From Derxia gummosa DSM 723 (GTDB lineage: Bacteria; Pseudomonadota; Gammaproteobacteria; Burkholderiales; Burkholderiaceae_E), in the NCBI RefSeq assembly GCF_000482785.1, contig NZ_AXWS01000013.1, forward strand, positions 229,708 to 293,707: DNA of 64,000 bases, written 5' to 3'. Below the pieces are notes generated by a model. The model ran no database searches and was not told where the DNA came from. It saw only the letters and a program-made list of their open reading frames with translations. This document shows positions 1 through 8,492 of this stretch, piece after piece (the stretch's first letter is position 1; each line of letters begins with the position of its first letter). A program made the translations under genes and the position numbers.

Positions 1-1
1 C

Positions 2-346
2 GAGGCCGAAGCGCGCGAGCTGCATGCCGAGATCGTGCGCCAGGCCGATGCGGACGCGGTCGCGGGCTTCCATGCCGCGACCCGCGAGGCCGGCGCCGCG
101 ACACGCGATGGCGTGGGCAACTGGGCGAAGTCGGGCGCGGCCGACCTCGTGCAGCCCAATGACGGCTTCCGCACCAACCTCATCGGCACGCCCGAGCAGG
201 TGGCCGAGCGCATCGTCGCGCTCAAGCGCGCGGGCATCGACCTGATCCTCACCGGCTTCCTGCACTTCCAGGACGACATTGAGTACTTCGGGCGCAAGGT
301 GGTGCCGATCGTGCGCGAGCTGGAGCGGGAGCAGGGTCCGCGCTGA
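2..346 (+). CDS. SfnG-like FMNH2-dependent sulfone monooxygenase, C-terminal part
   Basis: This is the last 114 codons of a gene that starts before the window. The reading frame is open from base 2. The C-terminal block GTPEQVAERIVALKRAGID followed by LTGFLHFQDDIEYFGRKVVP is typical of the bacterial luciferase-like sulfonate/sulfone monooxygenases. The LTGFLHFQ wording fits dimethylsulfone monooxygenase SfnG better than SsuD. Family knowledge: these enzymes use FMNH2 from an SsuE-type reductase and O2 to release sulfite or sulfinate from organosulfur compounds. The nearby organosulfur genes (7.1-11.8 kb) support a role in sulfur scavenging. The active-site N-terminal part is not visible, so SfnG versus SsuD cannot be settled here. 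Confidence 0.72.
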   Translation, partial: EAEARELHAEIVRQADADAVAGFHAATREAGAATRDGVGNWAKSGAADLVQPNDGFRTNLIGTPEQVAERIVALKRAGIDLILTGFLHFQDDIEYFGRKVVPIVRELEREQGPR

Positions 347-901
347 CGCGGCGCGGGCGGTCGTTCCGGCACCCGCCGGTCTCCCAGGCGTCCGCAAGAC
401 GGGAACACGACCGCGGCACCGCGCCGGCCTCAGCGACAGGGCCGGCACCCTTCTCCACTGCCGCAGCCTCTCAACGATCCATGGTCGCGGCATGCGCCGG
501 ACACCCTCCGGAGCCGAAGCGGACGCAGGCTCCTCGCCCGCGCGACCTCGCTGCCCCCCACGCCGACGCCCCCCTTTCCTCTCCGCATGCTTTGTCGCAA
601 ACGCATCAACTTTGTTATATACTCTACAACATAGCGACAAATCGTCCCGAGCCCGCGGCTCTTGCATCGACGTCCAGCCCGATCTCTTCCCTAGTAAAGA
701 AGCAGCAATCTCCCGGCTCGCCCCGGCCTTGGCACCTTGCTTGCTGTATTCACAACTACATAAGGCTTTCTGCGTCGTGACATGCGGCGCGGACCCCGTC
801 ACACACACGGGCTGCGATCCATTCCTTCCATGACCAAGCGTGGCGCCCCCTCCGGCGACACGAGGGAATCTGGTCCCGCCCGGCAACAACAGGCCGCGCC
901 C
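347..901. other. intergenic region upstream of the exoprotein gene
   Basis: No convincing gene. ORFs in this stretch are shadow-like. The first half is GC-rich; the part from about 590 to 780 is markedly AT-richer and probably carries the promoter of the exoprotein gene. The frame of that gene stays open back to an ATG at 782, but the recognisable extended signal peptide begins at 902, so 782-901 is treated as leader. Confidence 0.5.
592..623 (+). promoter_or_regulatory. candidate promoter island for the exoprotein gene
   Basis: AT-rich patch in GC-rich surroundings. TATACT at 618-623 is a good -10 match, and TTGTCG at 592-597 is a weak -35 with a long (20 bp) spacer. It lies about 280 bp before the chosen start codon. 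Prediction from sequence only. Confidence 0.25.
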
Positions 902-3900
902 ATGAAACGACCGTCGTTGAACCACTGCTTCCGCCTGATTTGGAGCGAGAGCCACGCCGCCTGGATGGCGGTGCCCGAGGTCTGTCGCGGTCGCGGCAAG
1001 GCCGGCCGCGGCCTGCTGGCGGCGGTGCTGCTGGCGCCGGCGCTTGCCCTGGCCGCCCCCTCCGGCGGCACCGTCACCAGCGGCAGCGCGTCCATCACGC
1101 AGTCCGGCCCGGTCACCGACGTCAACCAGGCCAGCCAGCGCGCCGTCATCAACTGGCAGGGCTTCTCCGTCGCCGGCGGCGAGACGGTCAACTTCCATCA
1201 GCCGGGGCGCTCGGCCGTCACGCTCAACCGCGTCATCGGCAACGAGCGCAGCGTCATCAACGGGGCGCTCAACGCGGACGGGCAGGTCTTCCTCGTCAAC
1301 TCGAACGGCGTGCTCTTCGGCCAGGGCAGCAGCGTCAATGTCGGCGGGCTGGTGGCGAGCACGCGCGATCTGGGCGATGACGATTTCAATGCCGGGCGTT
1401 ATGTCTTCCGGGGCAGCGGCACGGCGGCGGTCGTCAACCAGGGGGCGCTGCATGCACGGGACGGCGGCTATGTCGCGCTGCTCGGCGGCAGCGTGTCGAA
1501 CCAGGGGGTGATCTCGGCGACCAGGGGGACGGTGGCGCTGGCCGCGGGTGACCGCATCACGCTCAGCTTCAACGGCGATTCGCTGCTGGGACTGACGCTC
1601 GATCAGGGGACGCTCGATGCGCTGGTCGAGAACCGGCAGGCGATCCAGGCCGATGGCGGGCAGGTGATCCTCACCGCGCTGGCGGCCGATCAGGTGCTGG
1701 GGGCGCAGGTGAACAACGGCGGCCTGATCCGCGCGCGCACCCTCGATGACCTGACGGGCAGCATCACGCTGTATGCCCACGGCGGCACGACCCGCGTGGA
1801 CGGGACGCTCGATGCGAGCGCGCCGGTCTCGGGCAACGGCGGAGCGATCGAGACCAGCGGCAAGGTCGTGAAGGTGGCCGACGGCGCGCAGGTGACAACG
1901 CTTGCACACGAAGGCCGCAGCGGGACCTGGTTGATCGATCCGACGGACTTCACGATCGCGGCGTCGGGTGGCGACATCTCCGGCGCGACGCTGTCGAGCC
2001 AGCTGGCCCACGGGAATGTGGCGATCAGTTCGACGATGGGCGCCGGCGGCACCCAGGGCAACGTGAACGTCAACGACGCGGTCAGCTGGGATGCGCCGAC
2101 GACCCTGACGCTGACGGCGGCCAACGACATCAACGTCAACCGCGCCGTCACCGCCGGCTACAGCGCCTACAGCAGCGCGGCCCCGGCCGCCGTCGCGGGC
2201 CTCGCGCTCGATGCGGGCCATGACATCAACATCAACAACGCCGTCAGCCTGACCAATGCCGCCCTGGTCATGAATTACGGCAATGACTACAACATCCGCA
2301 CCAAGGCCAGCTATAGCGGCACGGTGCTCGATGCGAATGGCCTGCCGATTGCCAATACCGATACCAGCGGTGGCGTGTACGGCAGCATCAGTCTCCACGG
2401 CGGCACCGGCAGCGGCGATTCGCTCACCATCAAGGGCGATGCCTATACGCTGATCTACAGCATGGCCCAGTTCGATGCGCTGGATAACACCGATTCGGTC
2501 ACCGGCAATGGCAGTTTCGATGCGGTGACCGGCCATTACGCGATTGCGCATGATCTGGAGGCAGGCGGCACCACCTATGCCTTTGCGCCCGTGTATTTCT
2601 TCAGCGGCACCCTCGCCGGGCTCGGCAACAAGATCGACCATTTCACGATGGACAGCCCGCAGTACAGCGTCGGGTTGATCGGCAATGGTAGCGATTATGG
2701 TTCGGTCAATATTCGTGATCTGGGCTTGGTGAATATCAGCTTCACCAATGTCAATACTTCCAATGTCGGGGCGTTTCTCGGGGAAGGCGCCGGCTCGATC
2801 ACCAATGTCTATAGCACTGGAACAATCAGCGGGCCGTGGACGGCTTCAACCGGTGGCCTGGTCGGCCGCTTCTATACCGGCAGCGCGACCAGCAATGTGA
2901 TTCAGTCATCATTCTCCAGCATCGACATCATTTCGGAGGGAGGAGGCAATATCGGCGGGCTGGCTGGTTGGATGAGCGGCAGCATCACCAATTCGCATGC
3001 GACAGGCAATATCACGATCACTTTCCCTCGCAATAACGGCACCACTCAAGAAATCGGTGGCCTGGCCGGTAATTTTGGAGGAACTGTATCTGGCACGTAT
3101 GCCACCGGAAATATACTGGCACAGTATGCCAGCGACGCCATTGTCGTGACTGAAATCCAATATTTGAACTTCATTTCATCTCTCGGCGGATTGATCGGCA
3201 GTTATTCCGGACTTGGCACCGACAGTCTGACCAATTCATTCGCGACGGGCAATGTCACTGGCGGATCCGTACTGGGCGGACTGATCGGAAGTGCGTACGG
3301 CTCCAAAGGACTTCGTATTGATAACGTCTATGCAACTGGAAACGTCACCGGGACAATCAAGGCCAACACCAGTTATTCGGATGCATATATTGGCGGCCTG
3401 ATTGGCAGGGTTGGCCAGACCTCCTCATATCGTGGCGAAGAATTCTCCATCGATATCAGCAATGCATTCGCGACCGGAAACGTGACGGCACTTGGTGGCG
3501 GAAATGCCGTCGGCGGCCTGATCGGCTACATGCGTAGCTATGGCCGCACTGGCAGCCTGACCAATGTCTATGCCACGGGCAAGGTGACCGTGGCTTCGGT
3601 GGACGGCGTTTATACCGACAGCGCAGGCGGCCTGGTTGGAGTGATTCATGGCTATGACGTTTCCAATGCATATGCCACCGGCGATGTCAGCGCAAATAGC
3701 CATGTCGGGGCTTTGATCGGCACGGCCATCGACTCGACCGTCACCAATTCCTATTCAACCGGGGCCGCCACCGCAGTTGATCAGACCCATTATGGGGCGG
3801 CTGGACTGATCGGCTATGCGAACAACACCAGCACTTCAAATACCTATTTCAACGCGGATCGCAATAGCCGAGGCATTTTCGACAGTTGGGGCAATGGCAG

Positions 3901-4243
3901 CCACGACACCACTGGCCTCAGCGGAACACAGTTGCCGGACTCGCAGTATTACGCCAACGGCACGATCAGCCAGGTGATTGCCGCCCGAAACGAAGCCGCA
4001 GCCGAGCAGCGAAGGCTCCAGGAATCGGCAATGACCAATGGCGCCAATCAAGCCGCGCGCAGCAGCGCCAACTCCGCACGGCAGAACCTCACCGGCAATT
4101 CGCCGTCCGTTTCCCCGATCGCGGCGGTGCTCGATCAGAACATCAGCTTTGCGGATACACGCTATTCCGCCGGCATCCGCAGCATCGAAGTCGATGACGA
4201 CATGACGTCTCAGCCCGAGGAGGAAAACAAGACGAAAAGATAA
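902..4243 (+). CDS. Filamentous-haemagglutinin-like TpsA exoprotein with GLUG repeats
   Basis: Predicted secreted adhesin-like exoprotein of 1113 aa. The start at 902 was chosen because residues 1-35 (MKRPSLNHCFRLIWSESHAA, then WMAVPE) form an extended signal peptide region as in two-partner-secretion and autotransporter proteins, followed by a hydrophobic core and an Ala-rich cleavage region. Residues about 52-170 are the haemagglutination-activity/TPS domain, with the variant VNSNGVLFG in place of NPNGILF and then VNVGGLVAST. Residues about 640-975 carry repeated GLUG-type units (GGLxG...NSYATGNV). The C-terminal tail is polar and charged, with no cell-wall or autotransporter barrel seen. 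Family knowledge: a TpsB outer-membrane pore exports such proteins, and none is encoded in this window. The 3' half is less GC-rich than the 5' half, as is common for repeat domains. Confidence 0.85.
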   Translation: MKRPSLNHCFRLIWSESHAAWMAVPEVCRGRGKAGRGLLAAVLLAPALALAAPSGGTVTSGSASITQSGPVTDVNQASQRAVINWQGFSVAGGETVNFHQPGRSAVTLNRVIGNERSVINGALNADGQVFLVNSNGVLFGQGSSVNVGGLVASTRDLGDDDFNAGRYVFRGSGTAAVVNQGALHARDGGYVALLGGSVSNQGVISATRGTVALAAGDRITLSFNGDSLLGLTLDQGTLDALVENRQAIQADGGQVILTALAADQVLGAQVNNGGLIRARTLDDLTGSITLYAHGGTTRVDGTLDASAPVSGNGGAIETSGKVVKVADGAQVTTLAHEGRSGTWLIDPTDFTIAASGGDISGATLSSQLAHGNVAISSTMGAGGTQGNVNVNDAVSWDAPTTLTLTAANDINVNRAVTAGYSAYSSAAPAAVAGLALDAGHDININNAVSLTNAALVMNYGNDYNIRTKASYSGTVLDANGLPIANTDTSGGVYGSISLHGGTGSGDSLTIKGDAYTLIYSMAQFDALDNTDSVTGNGSFDAVTGHYAIAHDLEAGGTTYAFAPVYFFSGTLAGLGNKIDHFTMDSPQYSVGLIGNGSDYGSVNIRDLGLVNISFTNVNTSNVGAFLGEGAGSITNVYSTGTISGPWTASTGGLVGRFYTGSATSNVIQSSFSSIDIISEGGGNIGGLAGWMSGSITNSHATGNITITFPRNNGTTQEIGGLAGNFGGTVSGTYATGNILAQYASDAIVVTEIQYLNFISSLGGLIGSYSGLGTDSLTNSFATGNVTGGSVLGGLIGSAYGSKGLRIDNVYATGNVTGTIKANTSYSDAYIGGLIGRVGQTSSYRGEEFSIDISNAFATGNVTALGGGNAVGGLIGYMRSYGRTGSLTNVYATGKVTVASVDGVYTDSAGGLVGVIHGYDVSNAYATGDVSANSHVGALIGTAIDSTVTNSYSTGAATAVDQTHYGAAGLIGYANNTSTSNTYFNADRNSRGIFDSWGNGSHDTTGLSGTQLPDSQYYANGTISQVIAARNEAAAEQRRLQESAMTNGANQAARSSANSARQNLTGNSPSVSPIAAVLDQNISFADTRYSAGIRSIEVDDDMTSQPEEENKTKR

Positions 4244-4313
4244 GGATTCGAGCTTCATTCATCAGCAGTCCCAGTGGTTAGGCAATTTCCGTTTGTTCAC
4301 CAGGAGAATCAGC

Positions 4314-5345
4314 ATGAAGTTGAATTCGCAGTTGCGTGTATTAGGTATTGCGGCAATCTTGATGGCCTCGGCGGCCGCCCATGCGGCGCCCACCTGCACC
4401 ACCGTGGGCTCCTCCGGCAGCGTCGGTTTCACGATGGCGGTTGCCTCGAATTTCTATGCTCCCGCCATTTCGCTGGCAACGCCGTATGCCAACAGCCAGG
4501 GCTACAAGATCCAGATCTGCCAGGATTCGTCGGGCAATCTGTACAACTCCATTGTTCCGAGCAATTCGCCGCAGTACGCCATCTTCATGTCGGCGGATAC
4601 GACGCGACCGGCGAATCTCTCCAGCAGCTATCCGACACTCGTTGCCGCCGGCCCGACCAACTACGCAAAGGGCATTCCCGCCTTCCTCCTCTCGCCCAAC
4701 GCCTATTCGGCGACGAGCGGGACCTATCGCGCGGTCAATTACCTGACGACCGGTCTGGCGGCCGGCGCCGGTGCAAACGGGGTCCGGTCGACTTCCAGCC
4801 TCCCTGCTGTTTCCAATCGGGTGAAACTGAAGCGCTCGCCCTCCACGCCCGCGGTCTCGACGCTCGCGATCGGTGATACGGGCCTGGCGCCCTATGGCTT
4901 GGCCGCAGCCTGGATCATGGGCAGCACCATCGGCGGTGCAAATCCTCCGACGGCGGCGTTCTCCGACAACATGAATCAGTGGAATACCAGCAATGTCTAT
5001 TCCGCTACCACCAACGTCTCGGCCACTTGCTCGTCGATGGTGTCCGGCAGCCAATGGATCTGCTCGTACAGCAACATCGACTACACGCTCCAGGCGATCA
5101 CGAACAACAAGGCCACGGCCGGCTTTGTGTCGTATGCGCAGGTCTGCCCGACGTGGGCCGGCAGCACCTATCAGGTCGACCAATACGTGCTGTTCCCGGA
5201 CTACAACACCACCCAGTCCTATGTGCAGCTGAACGTCACCGACTCCACCGCGCAATCGCGTGCCGGCGCCTTCCTTTCCTATCTGGCCATCGGCACGAGC
5301 ACCTGGAATACCTGGCTGAGCAGCAATTGCTACAAGTCGCTGTAA
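4314..5345 (+). CDS. ModA-like periplasmic substrate-binding protein
   Basis: 343-aa predicted periplasmic protein. The start at 4314 follows AGGAG (4302-4306) and gives a clean signal peptide ending AAAHA-AP. ModA-family landmarks are visible: FTMAVASNFYAPA near the N-terminus, DSSGNLYNSI (the oxyanion-binding SSG loop), FMSADTTRP, LAPYGLAAA, and ATAGFVSYAQV. Molybdate/tungstate-binding proteins carry the same blocks in the same order. It is longer than a usual ModA (about 250 aa), with Ser/Asn-rich insertions and several cysteines. No ModB/ModC permease or ATPase lies nearby. It follows the exoprotein gene by 70 bp, so the two may be cotranscribed. Ligand and role are unknown, and molybdate uptake should not be assumed. 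Confidence 0.65.
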   Translation: MKLNSQLRVLGIAAILMASAAAHAAPTCTTVGSSGSVGFTMAVASNFYAPAISLATPYANSQGYKIQICQDSSGNLYNSIVPSNSPQYAIFMSADTTRPANLSSSYPTLVAAGPTNYAKGIPAFLLSPNAYSATSGTYRAVNYLTTGLAAGAGANGVRSTSSLPAVSNRVKLKRSPSTPAVSTLAIGDTGLAPYGLAAAWIMGSTIGGANPPTAAFSDNMNQWNTSNVYSATTNVSATCSSMVSGSQWICSYSNIDYTLQAITNNKATAGFVSYAQVCPTWAGSTYQVDQYVLFPDYNTTQSYVQLNVTDSTAQSRAGAFLSYLAIGTSTWNTWLSSNCYKSL

Positions 5346-5365
5346 TACCCTGCTGACAGCGTGAG

Positions 5366-5398
5366 CCTTCTCCGTCGGCAATCGACGGAGAAGGTTTT
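5366..5398 (+). terminator. Rho-independent terminator
   Basis: Perfect 12-bp inverted repeat CCTTCTCCGTCG (5366-5377) / CGACGGAGAAGG (5383-5394), loop GCAAT, then TTTT. It lies 20 bp after the stop of the ModA-like gene and closes the exoprotein/ModA-like unit. Confidence 0.9.
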
Positions 5399-5949
5399 CA
5401 ATGCCGGCGTCAGCCATCTGATCATTCGGGCAATAACGACAGCATTTCCATTCCTTCCGGCCGAGCATTCGCCGGCACTCCCCCGCATTTTTACGAATCC
5501 CGTCCTTTTTCATTCGCTCCGCATTTCGATCAAGCCGATACCGCGTCAGTAACGGACACGCCTTCTGTCCGCGACTCTCCTGACCAACTGAACAGCCGTC
5601 CCGCCGCGCTCATGCGGACGCCCCGGTGCGGCGCGCCTTCCCTGCATCACCCTCCATCCGCGACAGGGGCAGCGATCGCGAGCGCCTCTCGCCTCACAAT
5701 TGCCTCCTCGGCTGGTCACGGCCGCGTTCCGCCGTTGCAAGCGATTGCAATCGACTCACGCCAGTCCCCGCCGCCTGCAACCGTCGCCCCAGCAAAGCGC
5801 TGATGCGCTGCTGCCATGACCGCAGCCGGACCGTCTTCACCCGGCGAAAAACCTGCCCGAGCCGGTCGCTCCGAACGGAATGGAGCTTGCGGAAGCTGCA
5901 TCGGCAATGCCGCTTCCAAGACCATTCCATTCCTCAGGAGCAAGATCCC
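5399..5949. other. intergenic region upstream of the porin
   Basis: No gene supported. The porin frame stays open back to 5626, but that extension lacks the character of a signal sequence. The stretch contains one copy of the recurrent palindrome TGCAAGCGATTGCA (5736-5749). The porin ribosome-binding site AGGAG is at 5936-5940. The promoter could not be pinpointed. Confidence 0.45.
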
Positions 5950-7017
5950 ATGCAAGTCCTTCGTCCCGCCCGCATCGCCCTCGTCGTGGCCCTCGGCCTC
6001 GCCTTCCAGGGCAGCGCATCCGCCGAAACGTCCTCGGTCACCCTCTACGGCCGCGTGGTGGCCGGTCTCGACTACATCACCAAGGCCGACAGCCGCGCCG
6101 ACGGCAGCGAGGCCGGCAAGTCGGTGTGGCGCGGCGCCTCGAACCAGTGGAATCCGAGCCTGCTCGGCTTTCGCGGCGAGGAACAGCTCGACGGCGATCT
6201 CAAGACCGTGTTCCTGCTCGAGAACGGCTTCCAGGCCACCAAGGGCACCGGCAACGCCGACGGCCTGTTCAACCGCCGCGCCTATGTCGGCTTCGACAGC
6301 CGGCAGTGGGGCCGCCTCACCATCGGCAAGAACCTCTCGATCAGCAACGACGTCTACTACATCGACCCGACCGGCCAGCAGTTCATCGGCACGGCGACGC
6401 TGGTGCGCGGCCGCAACTGGCAGATCCCGAACAACATCGTGGAGTACCAGAGCCCGACGCTCGCCGGCTTCCAGGTCGGCGTGCAGACCAGCCTCGGCGA
6501 ACAGACCAGCTATCCCGCGCAACACCGCGACGCGGTGTCGGCCGTGTACCGCGCGGGCAGCGCCGAGCTGCGCGCGATCTGGGACACGAGCCGCGACGCC
6601 GACGGCCGCTACAGCGACCTCTTCCTCACCTCGCGCGAACTGACCCTCGGCGGCGCCGTCACCCTCGGCGACGTGAAGCTGCTCGCGGGCTGGCAGGACC
6701 TCGCCGCCCCCGATGCCGCGCCCGGCGCGCCGACGCGCGGCCGCCACGGCTGGATCGGCACGAACTGGCAGGCCACGCGCCGCGTCACCGTGATCGGCGC
6801 CGCCTACCGCGTCGTGCTCGACCGCGACAACGGCCACGCCAACCTGTTCGCGCTCGGCGCCAACTATGCGTTCTCGCCGCGCACGCTCGCCTACTTCACC
6901 GTCGGCACGGTGCGCAACAGTGATCGCGCGAACTTCTCGGTCGAGACCACCGACAACCGCCCGGGCTTCGGCGCGAGCCAGCTCGGCAGCTACGCAGGCT
7001 TCGCGCATTCGTTCTGA
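5950..7017 (+). CDS. Gram-negative (Burkholderia-type) porin
   Basis: 355-aa outer-membrane porin, probably a 16-strand trimeric general-diffusion channel. The start at 5950 follows AGGAG at 9 bp and opens a signal peptide (MQVLRPARIALVVALGLAFQ, cleavage after SASA). Typical porin blocks follow: SSVTLYGRVVAGLDY at the mature N-terminus, LLGFRGEEQLDGDLKTVFLL, FNRRAYVGFDSRQWGRLTIG, NNIVEYQSPTLAGFQVGVQ. The terminal YAGFAHSF ends in Phe, the BAM recognition signature. Its place next to organosulfur genes suggests, but does not show, a role in uptake of small anionic sulfur compounds. It converges with the DszA-like gene. Confidence 0.92.
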   Translation: MQVLRPARIALVVALGLAFQGSASAETSSVTLYGRVVAGLDYITKADSRADGSEAGKSVWRGASNQWNPSLLGFRGEEQLDGDLKTVFLLENGFQATKGTGNADGLFNRRAYVGFDSRQWGRLTIGKNLSISNDVYYIDPTGQQFIGTATLVRGRNWQIPNNIVEYQSPTLAGFQVGVQTSLGEQTSYPAQHRDAVSAVYRAGSAELRAIWDTSRDADGRYSDLFLTSRELTLGGAVTLGDVKLLAGWQDLAAPDAAPGAPTRGRHGWIGTNWQATRRVTVIGAAYRVVLDRDNGHANLFALGANYAFSPRTLAYFTVGTVRNSDRANFSVETTDNRPGFGASQLGSYAGFAHSF

Positions 7018-7033
7018 CGCCTGCAAAGGCGAA

Positions 7034-7063
7034 GGGGCCGGCGCCCTGACGGCGGCCGGCCCC
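7034..7063. terminator. candidate bidirectional terminator hairpin
   Basis: Inverted repeat GGGGCCGGC (7034-7042) / GCCGGCCCC (7055-7063) between two convergent genes. No T-tract follows, so termination by this hairpin alone is uncertain. Confidence 0.4.
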
Positions 7064-7081
7064 TCGCGGTCGGTGCGCGCT

Positions 7082-8482
7082 TCAGGCCGCCGCGCGCGCC
7101 GCCTCGGCGGCCTTCACCGCCTCGATGTCCCGATAGCCCGCCGCCGGATGACCGGCGCCCAGCGTCGGCCCCGCGCCGAACAGCTTCTCGCGCAGCGTGC
7201 CCGGCCGGTAGGCCGTCGGATAGACGCCCCGCCGCTGCAACTCGGGCACGAGCAGGCCGACGATGTTCTCGAAGGTCTCGGGCGTGACGGCGTAGGCGAG
7301 GTTGAAGCCGTCCACGTCGGTCTCCTCGACCCATTGCTGGAGCAGGTCGGCCACCGTCGCGGGCGAGCCGACCAGCACCGGCCCGAGACCGCCGATGCCG
7401 CCGAACACCGCAAGCTCCTCGATCGTCCAGCGCTTGTCGGGATCGCCTTCCGACAGCGCATCGACCGCCGAGACGATGGCGTTGGTCTCGACCTTGCGCA
7501 CGAGGTCGGTCGGCGCATAGGTGCCGAAGTCGATGCCGGTCCAGCCCGACATGAACACCAGCGAGCCGTCGAGGCTCACATGGCGCCGGTAGTCCTCGAA
7601 GCGGGCCTGGGCCCTGGCGTCGGTCTCGTCCACGATGATCGTGAGCAGCGTGTACACGAGCAGGTCGTCGGGCTTGCGCCCGGCCGCGACGGCGAGCCGG
7701 CGCATGTCGCTCACGTAGTTGCGCAGCACGGTGCGGGTCGGCGCGGCGACGAACACGCATTCGGCATGCTGTGCCGCGAAGCGCCGCCCGCGCGACGAGG
7801 CGCCGGCCTGGTAGAGCACCGGCGTGCGCTGCGGCGACGGCTCGCAGAGGTGATAGCCCGGCACCTCGTAATGCCGGCCCTTGTGGCCGATCTCGTGCAC
7901 CTTGTCCGGGTCGGTGAAGACGCGGCGCTCGCGGTCGCGCAGCACCGCGCCGTCCTCCCAGCTGCCTTCCCAGAGCTTGTAGAGCACCTCCAGGTACTCG
8001 TCCGCCACGTCGTAGCGGTCGTCATGCCGCGTCTGCGTGCCACCGAGGTTGCGCGAGCCGCTTTCGAGGTAGGAGGTGACGATGTTCCAGCCCACGCGCC
8101 CCTTGGTGAGGTGGTCGGCCGTGGAAAGCCGGCGCGCGAACGGATAGGGATGCTCGAAGAAGATCGACGAGGTGATGCCGAAGCCGAGATGCTCGGTCAC
8201 GAGCGCCATCGGCGCCGCGAGCTGGAGCGGATCGTTCACCGGGATCTGCGCCGCCTGCTCGATCGCATGCCGGGCGCTGCCCTTGTACACGTCGTACACG
8301 CCCAGCACGTCGGCGATGAACACGCCGTCGAAGATGCCTTTTTCGAGCGTCTTCGCGAGGCCGGTCCAGTAGTCGAGGTCCTTGTACTGCCAGGACCGGT
8401 CGCGCGGATGGGTCCACAGCCCGGGCGACTGGTGGCCGACGCAGTTCATCTCGAAGGCGTTGAAGCGGATGGGCTTGCTCAT
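7082..8482 (-). CDS. DszA/NtaA/SnaA-family FMN-dependent monooxygenase
   Basis: 466-aa luciferase-like flavin monooxygenase of the NtaA/SnaA/DszA group. Seen: N-terminal RFNAFEMNCVGHQSPGLW, then LAKTLEKGIFDGVFIADVLG, RLSTADHLTKGRVGWNIVTS, SGSRNLGG, PVLYQAGASSRGR and a C-terminal VTPETFENIVGLLVPELQRR, in the family's usual order and length (about 440-470 aa). Family knowledge: these enzymes use reduced FMN from a separate reductase to oxygenate sulfones, nitrilotriacetate or similar xenobiotics. It follows two DszC/SfnB-like genes on the same strand with a 10-bp gap, so the three form an operon-like unit. Substrate unknown. Confidence 0.88.
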   Translation of the reverse strand: MSKPIRFNAFEMNCVGHQSPGLWTHPRDRSWQYKDLDYWTGLAKTLEKGIFDGVFIADVLGVYDVYKGSARHAIEQAAQIPVNDPLQLAAPMALVTEHLGFGITSSIFFEHPYPFARRLSTADHLTKGRVGWNIVTSYLESGSRNLGGTQTRHDDRYDVADEYLEVLYKLWEGSWEDGAVLRDRERRVFTDPDKVHEIGHKGRHYEVPGYHLCEPSPQRTPVLYQAGASSRGRRFAAQHAECVFVAAPTRTVLRNYVSDMRRLAVAAGRKPDDLLVYTLLTIIVDETDARAQARFEDYRRHVSLDGSLVFMSGWTGIDFGTYAPTDLVRKVETNAIVSAVDALSEGDPDKRWTIEELAVFGGIGGLGPVLVGSPATVADLLQQWVEETDVDGFNLAYAVTPETFENIVGLLVPELQRRGVYPTAYRPGTLREKLFGAGPTLGAGHPAAGYRDIEAVKAAEAARAAA

Positions 8483-8492
8483 GCCGGCCGCC

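Noticed and set aside
782-901. N-terminal extension of the exoprotein from the ATG at 782
   Set aside because: The extended signal peptide pattern begins at 902; the upstream 40 residues are Arg/Gly/Pro-rich and would precede a signal peptide.
4341-5513. 390-codon minus-strand ORF opposite the ModA-like gene
   Set aside because: Arg-rich antisense product that runs through a strong plus-strand terminator, while the plus frame has a ribosome-binding site, signal peptide and ModA motifs.
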